Positions 1 through 13,514 of a stretch of 64,000 bases of DNA are shown one piece after another (the stretch's first letter is position 1; every line of letters starts with the position of its first letter). A program made the position numbers and the translations under genes. The notes below the pieces were generated by a model. That model searched no databases and was not told the origin of the DNA. It was given only the letters and a program-made list of their open reading frames with translations. The stretch comes from JAJECS01 sp965262745 (GTDB taxonomy: Bacteria; Chloroflexota; UBA11872): NCBI GenBank assembly GCA_965262745.1, contig OZ253558.1, positions 1,240,001 to 1,304,000 of the forward strand, given 5' to 3'.

Positions 1-831
1 GAAGATGTTCGGCGGCGATGCCGTCGATGCGCCGTCCGACGCCCACGCCGGCCAGCCCCAGGGCAAGTGCACAGCGGGCCAATAGGTGTCCGCCAGCGAG
101 GATCGAAGTCCGGCGGATGGGATGCCCGCCGGGACAGGAATCTGCAGGACATGCGGTGGCGTCGCGAACACCAGCGTCCACGCGCCGGCCGTGAGCAGCA
201 GTGGTGCCAGGGCCAGCGCAATCATCCGCGAGCCACGCTGGATGAGCGTCGTCACCACGATGAGCGCAATGGTCATCCAGATGTAGGCCCCCAGCAGCTC
301 CGTCACAAACGCCAGATCGGGGCCGACCGGCGGGGTCAGCAGCCCAACCAGCAGATCAAAGCCATAGTGATAGGGAACGGGAACGCCTGGCACCCAGGGC
401 AACTCCGGCGGAAACTCGCCGGACCGGATGGAGGCGGCAAGACCCAGATGGTTCTCCACGTCGGGGATGGTCAACTGCTGGCGGCTAGCGAGCGCGACCC
501 ACAATAGAGCCAGGGCTGCGACGACAAATCCCGCCACCACTCGGCCTCGCGGGCGAATGGATGCGGACGCACGCCACGCCAGACCTGCGCCGAGCACCAG
601 CATGGCCGCCCAGCCCACGAGGGCGCCCGCCAGCCCGGGAACGGCGTACATAGCGAAGTTGACGATGAGGCCCCAGAGCGCGGGACCCACCACCAGGCCC
701 TGGGCCAGCGCCATTCGATCATCGGACTGTCGGAGCGCGACGCGGACCACGACAAACCCAACCGCCGTTAGCGCCGAAAGCTCCAGGACCAGTATCAAGA
801 AGCCCGGGATGACCGTTGGGTCAACGGTCAC
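1..831 (-). CDS. polytopic membrane protein, glycosyltransferase-like (partial, 3' end outside window)
   Basis: The minus strand is open from a GTG at 831 to the window edge, 277 codons. An in-frame TAA lies directly before the GTG, so no longer start is possible. The protein begins with hydrophobic helices (about residues 8-27, 35-60, 64-80), then a loop with PDVENHLGLA and PYHYGFDLLVGLL, then more helices. Acidic-His loops followed by aromatic motifs such as this occur in membrane mannosyltransferase and DUF2298 (YYY) families that assemble surface glycans, but I cannot fix the family. Opposite-strand reading frames here look like shadows. Confidence 0.6.
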   Translation of the reverse strand, partial: MTVDPTVIPGFLILVLELSALTAVGFVVVRVALRQSDDRMALAQGLVVGPALWGLIVNFAMYAVPGLAGALVGWAAMLVLGAGLAWRASASIRPRGRVVAGFVVAALALLWVALASRQQLTIPDVENHLGLAASIRSGEFPPELPWVPGVPVPYHYGFDLLVGLLTPPVGPDLAFVTELLGAYIWMTIALIVVTTLIQRGSRMIALALAPLLLTAGAWTLVFATPPHVLQIPVPAGIPSAGLRSSLADTYWPAVHLPWGWPAWASDGASTASPPNIF

Positions 832-860
832 TTACGCCACCTCGACACTTGGACCTCGGC

Positions 861-2117
861 TCAATCGATGAGTCCGAGCTTTCGATCCGTCACATCCTGG
901 TAGGCGCTGACACGGCCGCCGCGCACGTCGTCAAGCGCGAGCATCGCGCCCGCCTCACTCGACTCGTGCACGGCGAGCACCAACGCCACGGCCGCCTCGC
1001 CGGCGTCGATGTCCACCTCGACCGGCGCGCCGGAATCGATGGCTTCGGCCAACTCGCCAAGCTCCAAGGCGAGGAGCTTGCGGTCGGCCTGGGTGAACGG
1101 GAGGTCGTAGCGGGCCAGACGGTCACCGCCGAACAGCTCGGCCGTCAGGGGGTCGAGGGCAAAGTCGGGGACCAAGGCGAGCAAATCGGCATCGTCGAGC
1201 GGACCCGCGCCGCCGCGCCAAACCCGCAGTGGCCGACCACTACGGACCCCGAACGTATCGAGCCGACCTTCCGAACCGAGCACCATGCTCACGCTCATGC
1301 CCGGGTCCGGGGCCGAGAGCTCGAGCCCCCAGGTGCCGGCGGCGCCCGAGGCGAATCCAAGCATGGCCTGTAGCGAATCGGGCGCCGTGGCCTGCACCGT
1401 GTCCGGCAACTCCCGGCGGAATCGCGCGTACATGCCGCTGGGCGCTTCGTCAATGCGGCCGGTCGTGCGCACCGGCTCCAGCAACCGCGTGATCCCCGCC
1501 ACACGTTCGACGGGACCCATGAGATACACGAGCATGTCGGCGTAGTGAACGCCCACGTCCATCAGCGGGCCGCCGTCCTCCCGAAAGTGCCGCCAGGGCG
1601 TGATGAGCATCGAGTCGCTGCCGCCGGCCCGCAGCTCGACGATGGAGCGCGGCTCGCCAACGGCGCCCGCGTCCAGTAATCCGCGCGCGAGCCGGAGGAT
1701 CGGATCGCGGCGGTAGTTCTCCGCGACCGAGACGATGCGCCCGGCGCGCGACGCCGCCGCGCGGATCTGCCGGCAGGCCCGCATGGTGACGGCCAGCGGC
1801 TTCTCGACGAGCAGGTGGAGACCGGCGTCCAGCGCTTCGACAGCCGCGACGTGATGCCTGCCCGCCGTGGTGACGATGTCCGCCGCCACAAGCTCTGGCC
1901 GCTGGGCCTTAGCCTCCGCGATGCCGGTGCACGCAACCGGACGGCTTCCAAGCAGCTCTTCGACCTCGCCGGCGACAAAGTCGGCCCGATCGCGATCCAC
2001 GTCCACCACCGCGGCAAGCTCGATGAGACCCGGACGCACCCGCGCCAACTCGGCGAAGCCCCGCAAGTGCCGCCGCCCCATGCCGCCGCATCCGACCAAC
2101 GCAAACTCGTGTGCCAT
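861..2117 (-). CDS. Gfo/Idh/MocA family oxidoreductase
   Basis: The 418-residue protein opens with a Rossmann nucleotide loop (ALVGCGGMGRRHLRG) and has the family's EKPLAV motif near residue 115, where the lysine contacts NAD(P) and substrate. Members oxidise or epimerise sugars and cyclitols in the cytoplasm. The C-terminal half matches the usual alpha/beta substrate domain in length and layout (DVGVHYADMLVYLMGPV). It sits between the membrane protein and the sugar dehydrogenase, all on the minus strand, which suggests carbohydrate catabolism. The substrate cannot be read from sequence. Confidence 0.85.
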   Translation of the reverse strand: MAHEFALVGCGGMGRRHLRGFAELARVRPGLIELAAVVDVDRDRADFVAGEVEELLGSRPVACTGIAEAKAQRPELVAADIVTTAGRHHVAAVEALDAGLHLLVEKPLAVTMRACRQIRAAASRAGRIVSVAENYRRDPILRLARGLLDAGAVGEPRSIVELRAGGSDSMLITPWRHFREDGGPLMDVGVHYADMLVYLMGPVERVAGITRLLEPVRTTGRIDEAPSGMYARFRRELPDTVQATAPDSLQAMLGFASGAAGTWGLELSAPDPGMSVSMVLGSEGRLDTFGVRSGRPLRVWRGGAGPLDDADLLALVPDFALDPLTAELFGGDRLARYDLPFTQADRKLLALELGELAEAIDSGAPVEVDIDAGEAAVALVLAVHESSEAGAMLALDDVRGGRVSAYQDVTDRKLGLID

Positions 2118-2159
2118 GCGAGTCCCTCACGTCACCTGTGATCGGATGATACGCGTGCC

Positions 2160-3710
2160 CTACGTGACGGCGCGAAGCCGCAGCAGGCGGCCGCCGTCGT
2201 CTGTTATGTAAATCTCTCCCGCCTCGTCTTCACCGAACGACGTGATGCGGGCGTCCAGCTCACCCTGCAGCGTCAGCCGCCACGCGCCGCCCGCGTCGCG
2301 CCGCAGCGTCCAAACGTTGCCGCTGCAATAGTCACCAAACACGTAGGCGCCGATCAGCGCCGGATGCGCCGCACCGCGGTAGACGTAGCCGCCGGTCACC
2401 GAGCAACCCTCGTCGCGCCCGTAGACGGCGATCGGCGGAGTGAAGCGCGGCGAGTCGCAGTCGGGTCCGGGCTGAAAGCAGCTCCGCCCCTCCATGACCT
2501 TCCAGCCGTAGTTTTCGCCGCCTGGCGACGAGGCCGCGGCGAAATCGATCTCCTCGAAGCTGTTCTGGCCGACATCGGCGATGTACAAATCTCCGGTGGC
2601 GCGATCGAAGGAGAAGCGCCAGGGGTTGCGCAAGCCGTAGGCCCAAATCTCCGCGCGTGCGCCGGACACGCCGACAAACGGATTGTCGGGCGGCACGCGG
2701 TAGACGCCGGGCTCGCTAACGTCCAGGCGAAGCAGCTTGCCCAGCAGCGTGTCCAGGCGCTGCCCGTTGCCTTGCGGATCGCCGGCCGAGCCGCCGTCAC
2801 CCAGCGCCACGTAGAGCATGCCGTCCAGGCCAAACGCCAGCATGCCGCCGTTGTGGTTGGCAAACGGCTGCGCCTGCGTGAGCAGCACCTGCGCCGACGC
2901 GGGGTCCGCGCGGCTCGGGTCACTGGAGACGCCGTATTCGGCGACCACCGTGGCGCCCCGCCCATCGGTGTAGAAGACGAAGAATCGGCCGTTCGAGACG
3001 TAGGCCGGGTGGAAGGCCAAACCCAGCAGCCCCCGCTCGTTGGCACGTGAGTTGACGATGGCAGCGATGTCCAAGAACGGGTCCGGGGCGAGCCTGCCGT
3101 CGGTGACGATGCGAATGCGGCCTTCCTTCTCGATCACAAACAGGCGACCCGACCCGTCACCCGCGTGCCCCGCATACACGGGACGGACGAGGCCGCCCAC
3201 GACAACGTCGGCGGCGAGGCCCCGGAGCGTCTGCGGCGCGGGTGTCGGTGTTGGCTCGGGGATCGGTGTGGGTGTTGGTGACGGCTCCGGGGACGGGGTC
3301 GGAGTCGGCTCGGGGGACGGCGCCGGCGTGGGGGATGTCGTCGGCTCGGGGGACTGCGTCGGCGTGAGGGCCGGCGCCGGGCTCGGTGTTGGTTCAGGAG
3401 TTGGTGACGATTCAGGGATCGGTGTGGCTTCGGGAGCCGGCGCCGCGGCGGGCGTCGGCGGAGGGGTTGTCGCACGCGCAGCCGTCTGGACCGCTGCGGG
3501 CGTGCCGATCGCCGCAGGTACCGTCACCCGCGGCCGCGCCGTCGGACGCGCGACGACGGCTGCCGCTACGACAGTTGGCGTGGCGGCGAGCACGGGTGCT
3601 TCGGTGGGCGTCGCATCGCCGGCGCCCGCCTCCCCACCGCCGGCATCGCACGTAGCCCCAGCCATGAAAGCCAGCAGGATGGCGGCCAGCGCCAATCGCC
3701 CGACGGTCAC
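2160..3710 (-). CDS. PQQ-dependent sugar dehydrogenase (glucose/sorbosone dehydrogenase family), exported
   Basis: I prefer the GTG at 3710 (VTVGRLALAAILLAFMAG), which begins with a signal peptide. The frame stays open up to 3803, but that would overlap the divergent SDR gene. After the signal peptide come about 45 variable residues, a long Pro/Thr/Ser-rich spacer (roughly residues 75-175) and then a six-bladed propeller domain with ERGLLGLAFHP, FANHNGGMLAFG and MLYVALGDGG, all typical of soluble PQQ aldose/sorbosone dehydrogenases. The cysteine near the end of the signal peptide could be a lipid anchor, but the lipobox is poor. Expected to act outside the membrane on sugars. Confidence 0.85.
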   Translation of the reverse strand: MTVGRLALAAILLAFMAGATCDAGGGEAGAGDATPTEAPVLAATPTVVAAAVVARPTARPRVTVPAAIGTPAAVQTAARATTPPPTPAAAPAPEATPIPESSPTPEPTPSPAPALTPTQSPEPTTSPTPAPSPEPTPTPSPEPSPTPTPIPEPTPTPAPQTLRGLAADVVVGGLVRPVYAGHAGDGSGRLFVIEKEGRIRIVTDGRLAPDPFLDIAAIVNSRANERGLLGLAFHPAYVSNGRFFVFYTDGRGATVVAEYGVSSDPSRADPASAQVLLTQAQPFANHNGGMLAFGLDGMLYVALGDGGSAGDPQGNGQRLDTLLGKLLRLDVSEPGVYRVPPDNPFVGVSGARAEIWAYGLRNPWRFSFDRATGDLYIADVGQNSFEEIDFAAASSPGGENYGWKVMEGRSCFQPGPDCDSPRFTPPIAVYGRDEGCSVTGGYVYRGAAHPALIGAYVFGDYCSGNVWTLRRDAGGAWRLTLQGELDARITSFGEDEAGEIYITDDGGRLLRLRAVT

Positions 3711-3817
3711 GCTAATGCACTCCCCAATCCCTGGGCGCGTAGTTTCGCCACTGGGTGGGAGAATATCCGCCCTGAGCCCGAGCCATGGCGGCCGGCGACC
3801 CAATCTGGCGGAGACAC

Positions 3818-4585
3818 ATGGGAAGACTCGACGGAAAAGCTGCGCTGATCACGGGCGGCGGCACGGGCATCGGGCGCGCCATTGCCCTGAGATTCGCGGC
3901 GGAGGGCGCGCGCGTGGTGATCGCGCAGCGCAACGCCGCGGCGCTCGACGCGACGGTTGCCGATATCGAGGCGGACGGTGGCTGGGCCCGCGCGGTCCCA
4001 ACCGACATCACCCAGCCCGATCAGGTGCGAGCGCTTGTCGACACCGCGATCGCGGCAACCGGTCGCCTCGACATCCTGGCCAACAACGCCGGACGCACGG
4101 GCGCCGCCGGGCCGTTTCTCGACATCGAGCTTGACGTCTGGCGCGACTACATCGAAACCAATCTCACGGGACCCTTCGTGATTGCGCAGGCGGTCGCGCG
4201 GCACATGGTCGACGCCGGCATCAAAGGCCGAATTGTCAACACGGGCTCAGTTGACTCGTTTGCCTCCGAGATGCAGGCCGCGCCTTATGCGGCCAGCAAG
4301 GGCGGCCTCTGGATGCTCACGCGCAGCATGGCCATCGAGCTTGGCGTCCACGGCATTGCCGTCAATCTGCTGGCGCCCGGTCCGATCCTGGTAGACAAGA
4401 ACGCGGCTAGGTACAAGGACCCCGCAGTCGTGGCCAAGCGCACCCAGGCCATTCCCCTACGTCCTTACGGGCGGGTTGAGGAGGTCGCCGCCGCGGCGCT
4501 GTTCCTCGCCAGCGATGAATGCCAATTCATGACCGGCAGCGCCCTCACCATCGATGGGGGAACGCTGGCCAAGATTCACTACTAG
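3818..4585 (+). CDS. SDR family NAD(P)-dependent oxidoreductase
   Basis: Classical short-chain dehydrogenase of 255 residues with cofactor loop TGGGTGIG, NNAG, and the catalytic serine and YAASK (Tyr-x3-Lys). I chose the ATG at 3818 because a GGAG ribosome site lies about 6 bases upstream and the protein then begins MGRLDGKAALITGGG as is normal for the family; an ATG at 3785 would add 11 unlikely residues. It is divergent from the sugar dehydrogenase, and its stop overlaps that of the convergent MlrC gene. Substrate unknown. Confidence 0.85.
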   Translation: MGRLDGKAALITGGGTGIGRAIALRFAAEGARVVIAQRNAAALDATVADIEADGGWARAVPTDITQPDQVRALVDTAIAATGRLDILANNAGRTGAAGPFLDIELDVWRDYIETNLTGPFVIAQAVARHMVDAGIKGRIVNTGSVDSFASEMQAAPYAASKGGLWMLTRSMAIELGVHGIAVNLLAPGPILVDKNAARYKDPAVVAKRTQAIPLRPYGRVEEVAAAALFLASDECQFMTGSALTIDGGTLAKIHY

Positions 4586-6057
4586 AACGCGACATCGTCC
4601 AGCGGCCAGATCGGCCGCCGCAGGCGCGTGTAGGTGTGCTCGCGCGGATCGAAGCGGTGCTGCGCCGGGAACGCGACGCGATGCACGCTGCCGGCGATGG
4701 GCTCGTAGGCGCCGCGGAAGTGATTGGCCGACTTGACGCCAATCCACGACAGGCGCTCGGGTTCGAAGCCGAGCATGCGCGGACCCTCCAGGTCGAACAC
4801 CTGCATGCGGAGGCTCGCCACCGCGATGTGGACGCCGCCGATGCGCAGCAGCGCCGTCGGGCCGAAGTTCTGCATCATGCCGGTATACATGGGACCCGAG
4901 ATCGGGAATCGCAGCTCCAGCAGACGCTCCACGACGGCCGTGACGCGCAGGGGCGGACCCTGGTCGGGGGTCGACTTGCCGCCGATATCCAGGGTGATCT
5001 CGGCGCCCTCGCCGGCCTGCTGGGCAATGCCCACGACCTCTGGGTCGCACAGCGTGACGATGAGGGCGTTGGTGAGGCCGGCGTCAAGAAACGCCCGGAG
5101 CATGCCGACCGAGTCGCCGGGCGCGCCGCCGCCGGGGTTGTCCTGGGGATCGCCAAACACCGCCGGCCAGCGGTTCACGGCGCGCGCCGTCCGCAGCGCG
5201 TCATCCCAGGACTCGAGATCGGGCAAGAACTTCTCGCGCTGATCGAAGATCCAGCCGCCCAGCGCTTCGGCTTCGCGACGCGCCAAGGCTTCGTCCCGGT
5301 CGGCGACGACGATGATGGACGATCCAGCGTCGTGGATGTCGGCCCACGGGAATCCCGGCGCCACCGACGCGGTGAGAATCCCCGGCTGCGTCTCCAGCGC
5401 GTGAGCGCGGCCGATGATCGTGTCGAACGGCTCGCGTCCCGTGAACTGACCGCCGGTCCAGAGCATCGGGAGTTGCCGCCAGGCCATGACGGGCGATAGC
5501 TCGCCGCGAAGCGTCCCGACGATCATGGCCGAGGCTTCGAGGCCCCGCTCCAAGAAATCGGTGTGCGGATAGTTGTCGCACGGAATCAGCGCGGTTGTGG
5601 TGTCGCACATGCGCTGGCTGATGTTCCCGTGAAGGTCCAGCGTGGCGATGACGGGCGGCTCATTGCCGATCACCTCGCGAATGCCGCTGAGCAGATCGCC
5701 CTCGCCGTCCTCGATGTCCTCAATGACCATCGCGCCGTGCAGGTCCAGCAACACGCCGTCGACGGGAGCCAGGTCGGCCAGGCGCTCCAGGAACTCACTC
5801 TTCAGCCGCCGCCACGCGTCAGCCTCCACCGGCGCCGACGGCTCGGCAAACGTCCACAGCACGGGCGCCAGCTCGAAGTTGTGTTCCTCGGCGCCCGCGA
5901 TAAATCCGCCGGCCCCGGTGTTAACGCCCCGATGGGCGTCGATGATCTCCTCACCCCGCAGAAGCCCGCGGGACCACTCCGAAAACGCCTCATACGGCGT
6001 CGGAACCGGTGTGAACGAGCTCGATTCGTGCGCGATGGCGCCAATGGCAATTCGCAT
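4582..6057 (-). CDS. M81 family metallopeptidase (MlrC-like)
   Basis: The 491-residue protein starts MRIAIGAIAHESSSFTP, the usual beginning of MlrC/DUF1485 proteins, and carries the family metal-site segments LLDLHGAM, DLHGNIS and NYPHTD. MlrC was named for microcystin-fragment degradation; most homologues in heterotrophs have unknown substrates. An upstream in-frame codon at 6117 exists, but the ATG at 6057 gives the conserved N-terminus. The first codons and the upstream DNA are repeated at 7002-7094, next to the toxin-antitoxin pair. Confidence 0.85.
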   Translation of the reverse strand: MRIAIGAIAHESSSFTPVPTPYEAFSEWSRGLLRGEEIIDAHRGVNTGAGGFIAGAEEHNFELAPVLWTFAEPSAPVEADAWRRLKSEFLERLADLAPVDGVLLDLHGAMVIEDIEDGEGDLLSGIREVIGNEPPVIATLDLHGNISQRMCDTTTALIPCDNYPHTDFLERGLEASAMIVGTLRGELSPVMAWRQLPMLWTGGQFTGREPFDTIIGRAHALETQPGILTASVAPGFPWADIHDAGSSIIVVADRDEALARREAEALGGWIFDQREKFLPDLESWDDALRTARAVNRWPAVFGDPQDNPGGGAPGDSVGMLRAFLDAGLTNALIVTLCDPEVVGIAQQAGEGAEITLDIGGKSTPDQGPPLRVTAVVERLLELRFPISGPMYTGMMQNFGPTALLRIGGVHIAVASLRMQVFDLEGPRMLGFEPERLSWIGVKSANHFRGAYEPIAGSVHRVAFPAQHRFDPREHTYTRLRRPIWPLDDVAF

Positions 6058-6122
6058 GTGCGGAGTCTCGCGCAAGCGTGCCGGCAAACCGTGGCACGCA
6101 ACCGCGCCGACCGTCAACGCGC
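6031..6122. repeat. 92-bp direct repeat, copy A (mlrC start region)
   Basis: This segment covers the first nine codons of mlrC and about 65 bp upstream. It matches 7002-7094 in the same orientation with about nine differences. The two copies bracket the Phd/PIN toxin-antitoxin genes. Confidence 0.9.
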
Positions 6123-6226
6123 TGGGACGTGCTCCTGGTGGCGGCGTCTCATGCCGACACTGCCCAGCCCAGGTCCGCGGGCCGCTCTTGGGACAATCTG
6201 TTCGACCTCAGCTTCGGTGGACGCGG

Positions 6227-6646
6227 TCATGGGTAATCCCACGGATTGACGATGTCGATGTCCATCCCCTCGAAGTCCCGTACATTCCGGGTGGCGATCG
6301 CCAGGCCGTGCGCCTTGGCTGTCCCGGCAATGAGAGCGTCACCGACATCGACGGCCCGCCCCGCGAGTCGCGCCTGCGCGCGGAGCTCGGCTGCCCATCG
6401 GGCGCCGGATTGGTCCAGGGAAAGCAGCCGGTCGCCAAAGGCGGCGAGGATATCCGCTTGCAAGGCGCGCAACGTTGCCAGGCGCCGACCCTGGGGAATT
6501 GTCGCAAGGCCGTATTCCATCTCGTACACGACGACGGACGACAGCCATAGGTCACCTTCGTCGTCGAGAAATCGGACTACCCGCGAATCAGGATTGTCTC
6601 TGGTCAATTCAGAAACGACGTTGGTGTCCAGGAGAAAACCCGTCAA
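6227..6646 (-). CDS. vapC: PIN-domain toxin (VapC/FitB-like)
   Basis: The 139-residue protein starts from TTG with FLLDTNVVSEL, has an internal acidic EMEYGL and ends with VGDALIAGTAKAHGLAIATRN, giving the four acidic residues of PIN ribonucleases. Such toxins cut RNA when the partner antitoxin is degraded. Its start overlaps the antitoxin stop by four bases (TTGA), so the pair is translationally coupled. Closest in pattern to VapC4/5-FitB types. Confidence 0.9.
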   Translation of the reverse strand: MTGFLLDTNVVSELTRDNPDSRVVRFLDDEGDLWLSSVVVYEMEYGLATIPQGRRLATLRALQADILAAFGDRLLSLDQSGARWAAELRAQARLAGRAVDVGDALIAGTAKAHGLAIATRNVRDFEGMDIDIVNPWDYP

Positions 6647-6921
6647 CGCTCGTCTTCCTCGGAAAAGGGAACCGCCCTATTGGAACGCCGGTCACGGGGG
6701 ATTTCCCAGTTCAGGCCCCGCGGCACGTTCTCAAGCAGCCATCGACCCAAGTGCCTGTCGCGCGCCTCCTTGGCGTCCCATGACGCCGCGGGCACGACAA
6801 TGAAGGGCTTGCGCGTACCGATGCGCTGCGGCCCTTCACTCTCGGCCAGGCGAAGCACCTCGGACAACTTCGCCTTGGCCTCGGCAACGGTCCAGACGCG
6901 GCGGGGCTCGGAAGAGAGCAC
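6643..6921 (-). CDS. Phd/YefM-type antitoxin
   Basis: The 92-residue protein begins with WTVAEAKAKLSEVLRLAES and GPQRIGTRKPFIVV, the DNA-binding fold of Phd/YefM antitoxins, and has a longer charged tail that would bind the PIN toxin encoded directly downstream. A symmetric operator-like palindrome lies about 26 bases upstream of its start, consistent with the autorepression known in this family. Confidence 0.85.
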   Translation of the reverse strand: MLSSEPRRVWTVAEAKAKLSEVLRLAESEGPQRIGTRKPFIVVPAASWDAKEARDRHLGRWLLENVPRGLNWEIPRDRRSNRAVPFSEEDER

Positions 6922-6946
6922 GACTGATCTCCCAGGTCGGCGGGTT

Positions 6947-6965
6947 CTAGTCTAGATTAGACTAG
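6947..6965. promoter_or_regulatory. operator-like palindrome upstream of Phd-type antitoxin
   Basis: CTAGTCTA-GAT-TAGACTAG is a perfect 8-bp inverted repeat with a 3-bp centre, just upstream of the antitoxin start. Phd-family antitoxins bind short palindromes of this kind to repress their own operon. A related CTAG-rich motif precedes the second Phd gene at 25565. Confidence 0.55.
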
Positions 6966-7001
6966 TCCAGGTCGCGCTGCGAGTAGCCAGCGGGATGCGG
7001 G

Positions 7002-7094
7002 CGCGACGGCGCCGATGGCAGTTCGCATGTGCGGAGTCTCGCGCAAGCGTGCCGGCGAGCCCTGGCACACAACCCGCGCCGAACGTCAACGCGC
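7002..7094. repeat. 93-bp direct repeat, copy B (mlrC 5' stub)
   Basis: About 90% identical to 6031-6122. On the minus strand it still encodes MRTAIGAVA from an ATG at 7028 before a stop inside the operator palindrome, so it is the 5' stub of an mlrC-like gene lying upstream of the toxin-antitoxin pair. Confidence 0.85.
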
Positions 7095-7101
7095 AGCCGC
7101 C

Positions 7102-10236
<3,135 letters not shown>

Positions 10237-10249
10237 GGGATGCTCCGCG

Positions 10250-10462
10250 TCACGCCAGCATCAAGCGTTCGCCCTTCGGTTCAGGGATTGGATCCCCGAA
10301 TTCTCGCGCGGTATCAAGCCAAAGGTCCATCGCCTGGTTGACGTTCCGCAGGGCCGCCTCCGCGGTGTCACCATGAGCCACGCATCCCGGAAGCTCGGGC
10401 ACTTCGGCGACGAATACGCCGTCTTCCCTGCTCCAGTAGATGATGATTTCGTACTTGTGCAT
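10250..10462 (-). CDS. hicB: HicB-type antitoxin
   Basis: The 70-residue protein has the partial RNase H-like HicB fold: YEIIIYWSREDGVFVAEVPELPGCVAHGDT followed in pieces by a helix AALRNVNQAMDLWLD. HicB binds and neutralises HicA. Its start overlaps the hicA stop by one base (TGATG). It lacks an added DNA-binding domain, so repression would depend on the complex. Confidence 0.88.
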   Translation of the reverse strand: MHKYEIIIYWSREDGVFVAEVPELPGCVAHGDTAEAALRNVNQAMDLWLDTAREFGDPIPEPKGERLMLA

Positions 10463-10719
10463 CAGTCGTTCACCTCAAGCCGGTATCTCAAGACTATACG
10501 CCTCACCTGCCGCACCTGGTACGGCTTAGCGTGACTCCCGTCGCGTTGCAGATTTATCAGCTCGCGGACGTCTTCTCTCCTGAAAATGTTATGACTTCCA
10601 CGTACTCGCTCATCAAAACCTAAGTGCAGTAGGAATTGCCGCAAGTCACTAAAACGAATATTCGCGTCGGAGCGTCCGCCCAGGATTCTCCGCAGTACGT
10701 TCTCATGCCGAGAAGCCAT
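10462..10719 (-). CDS. hicA: HicA-type mRNA interferase toxin
   Basis: The 85-residue protein has the HicA double-stranded-RNA-binding fold with DLRQFLLHLGFDE and the catalytic histidine in RGSHNIFRR, then AKPYQVRQVRRIV. HicA toxins cleave mRNA. It is directly upstream of and coupled to hicB. The gene is visibly less GC-rich than hsdR, a sign that it came with different DNA. Confidence 0.85.
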   Translation of the reverse strand: MASRHENVLRRILGGRSDANIRFSDLRQFLLHLGFDERVRGSHNIFRREDVRELINLQRDGSHAKPYQVRQVRRIVLRYRLEVND

Positions 10720-10755
10720 ACTCTACGCTAGCAGCTTGAAGCGCATGCGGAAACC

Positions 10756-10983
10756 CTAGGCACCCAAGGGCGCCATACGCTCTTTGGCCAACTCGGCGGC
10801 GTAGTGCAAGGTCGCCTTCACTGCATCAGCGGAAACGGACGGATAGCTCTCGACAATCTCCTCAACGGTCAAACCCGCAGCAAGGTTGTCCAGGATGACC
10901 GTGACCATCACTCGCGTGCCGGCAATGCAGGCTTGGCCGTGACAGATATTCGGATCAACGGATATGTACTCATGCCACTTCAT
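10756..10983 (-). CDS. DUF433 domain protein (VapB-type antitoxin-like)
   Basis: About 75 residues, starting MKWHEYISVDPNICHGQ with CIAGTRVMVTVILDNLAAG and a C-terminal helix-turn-helix-like half; this is the compact DUF433 fold, usually found as the antitoxin partner of DUF5615 PIN-like toxins. I chose the ATG at 10983 because AGGAG lies about 11 bases upstream; a TTG two codons earlier is possible. No DUF5615 partner is nearby; the next gene is hicA. Confidence 0.8.
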   Translation of the reverse strand: MKWHEYISVDPNICHGQACIAGTRVMVTVILDNLAAGLTVEEIVESYPSVSADAVKATLHYAAELAKERMAPLGA

Positions 10984-10989
10984 GGTCAA

Positions 10990-11130
10990 CTATCTCCTGA
11001 ATGGCGAAAGGTCAATCATCACACTCCGCTGATCCGTCGGGATGTCCGGGCCGTGAACTCCGCCCGAGCCGAGATCCGCCAGCCACGCAAGCGTCGCGGA
11101 CTCAACGTCAGCTTCGGCTAATGTGGCCAA
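10990..11130 (-). pseudogene. 5' stub of a second hsdR
   Basis: From TTG at 11130 the frame reads LATLAEADVESATLAWLADL, then VHGPDIPTD, before running into unrelated codons and a TAG at 10990. This matches the first 30 or so residues of the full hsdR at 10236 (LSEADVEQTALEWLAGLG, HGPDIAPD), with the DNA about 70% identical. The start overlaps the 3' end of the Cys-rich protein gene by 13 bp, so the ancestral order was probably hsdM-hsdS-Cys protein-hsdR. Confidence 0.75.
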
Positions 11131-11527
11131 TCGAACACATGATCCATGATGACGTTATAAATCAGGTTAGCCGCTAAGCTTGACGCAGATATCCATAACG
11201 CTATCTGGGTATATCGATAACTGCGCCTAAGCTGCGCGTTTTCATTTCGCAACCTGTGAAGAACAGTAGCTCCATCGTATGACATTCCTTGATGCATTTC
11301 AATAAAGAAGCATCTATCCCTTCTATCTTGTAGAAGAACTTCCTTCAAGCGTGACTTTAGACTTGGATCGATTCCACAACTCCAAATACCTCGAAAGCAT
11401 TCCGCTGTCCATTTATCAGATATACTTAGATTGTTACGCTCATCTTTTGTCCAAGTATATTGGATCGTCCCGTCACCATCAGAACGAATATATCGCGAAA
11501 GAAAGTGGCAGTTCTTACAGCAATGTC

Positions 11528-11531
<4 letters not shown>
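11118..11531 (-). CDS. small Cys-rich protein with C-terminal membrane helix, coupled to hsdS
   Basis: Unrecognised function. The GTG at 11531 overlaps the hsdS stop as GTGA, which fixes the start and gives 137 residues. The N-terminus holds HCCKNCHFLSR (Cys 4, 5, 8), with further cysteines at about 45, 52 and 74 (ECFRGIWSCG, DRCFF), a possible metal site. Residues 88-103 form a charged helix (LHRLRNENAQLRR), followed by a hydrophobic stretch 109-128 that should be a membrane anchor. The gene is markedly AT-richer than its neighbours. Its place between hsdS and the hsdR stub points to an accessory role in the R-M operon. I infer no activity. Confidence 0.7.
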
Positions 11532-13208
<1,677 letters not shown>

Positions 13209-13216
<8 letters not shown>

Positions 13217-13514
13217 CCCCGTCCTCCGGCCGCGTAAGGAAGCCGAGCCGAGCCAAGTTCTCCTCAATGGCCGCGTCAAGCCGCCGCGCCTCGGCTTGCT
13301 GCTCCCGCCATTGCTTGGTGAGGCGGGCCATCTTGTCCTCGAAGGGTTCGCCATCGTCTTCCTGGGGTGCTGCGCCGACGTAGCGGCCGGGGGTGAGGAC
13401 GTGGCCGTGCTTGCGGATTTCTTCGAGCGTGGCGCTCTTGCAGAAGCCGGGGATGTCGGCGTAGGCGGACTCACCGTCACTCCGGGTATCACCCTCACCC
13501 CTGCCCTCTCCCAT
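13209..13514 (-). pseudogene. hsdM: hsdM, 3' part (separated by IS481-type insertion)
   Basis: This 101-codon frame carries the HsdM C-terminus: YADIPGFCKSATLEEIRKHG, HVLTPGRYVG and a final coiled helix LTKQWREQQAEARRLD that contacts HsdS. It joins in frame to the 5' part at 14780-16153 if the IS and one CCAT copy are removed, giving about 558 residues, normal for HsdM. The stop overlaps the hsdS start. Confidence 0.9.

Noticed and set aside
3240..3480. VNTR-like DNA in the sugar dehydrogenase gene
   Set aside because: It is explained by the Pro/Thr/Ser-rich spacer of the protein; such linkers are common in exported enzymes.
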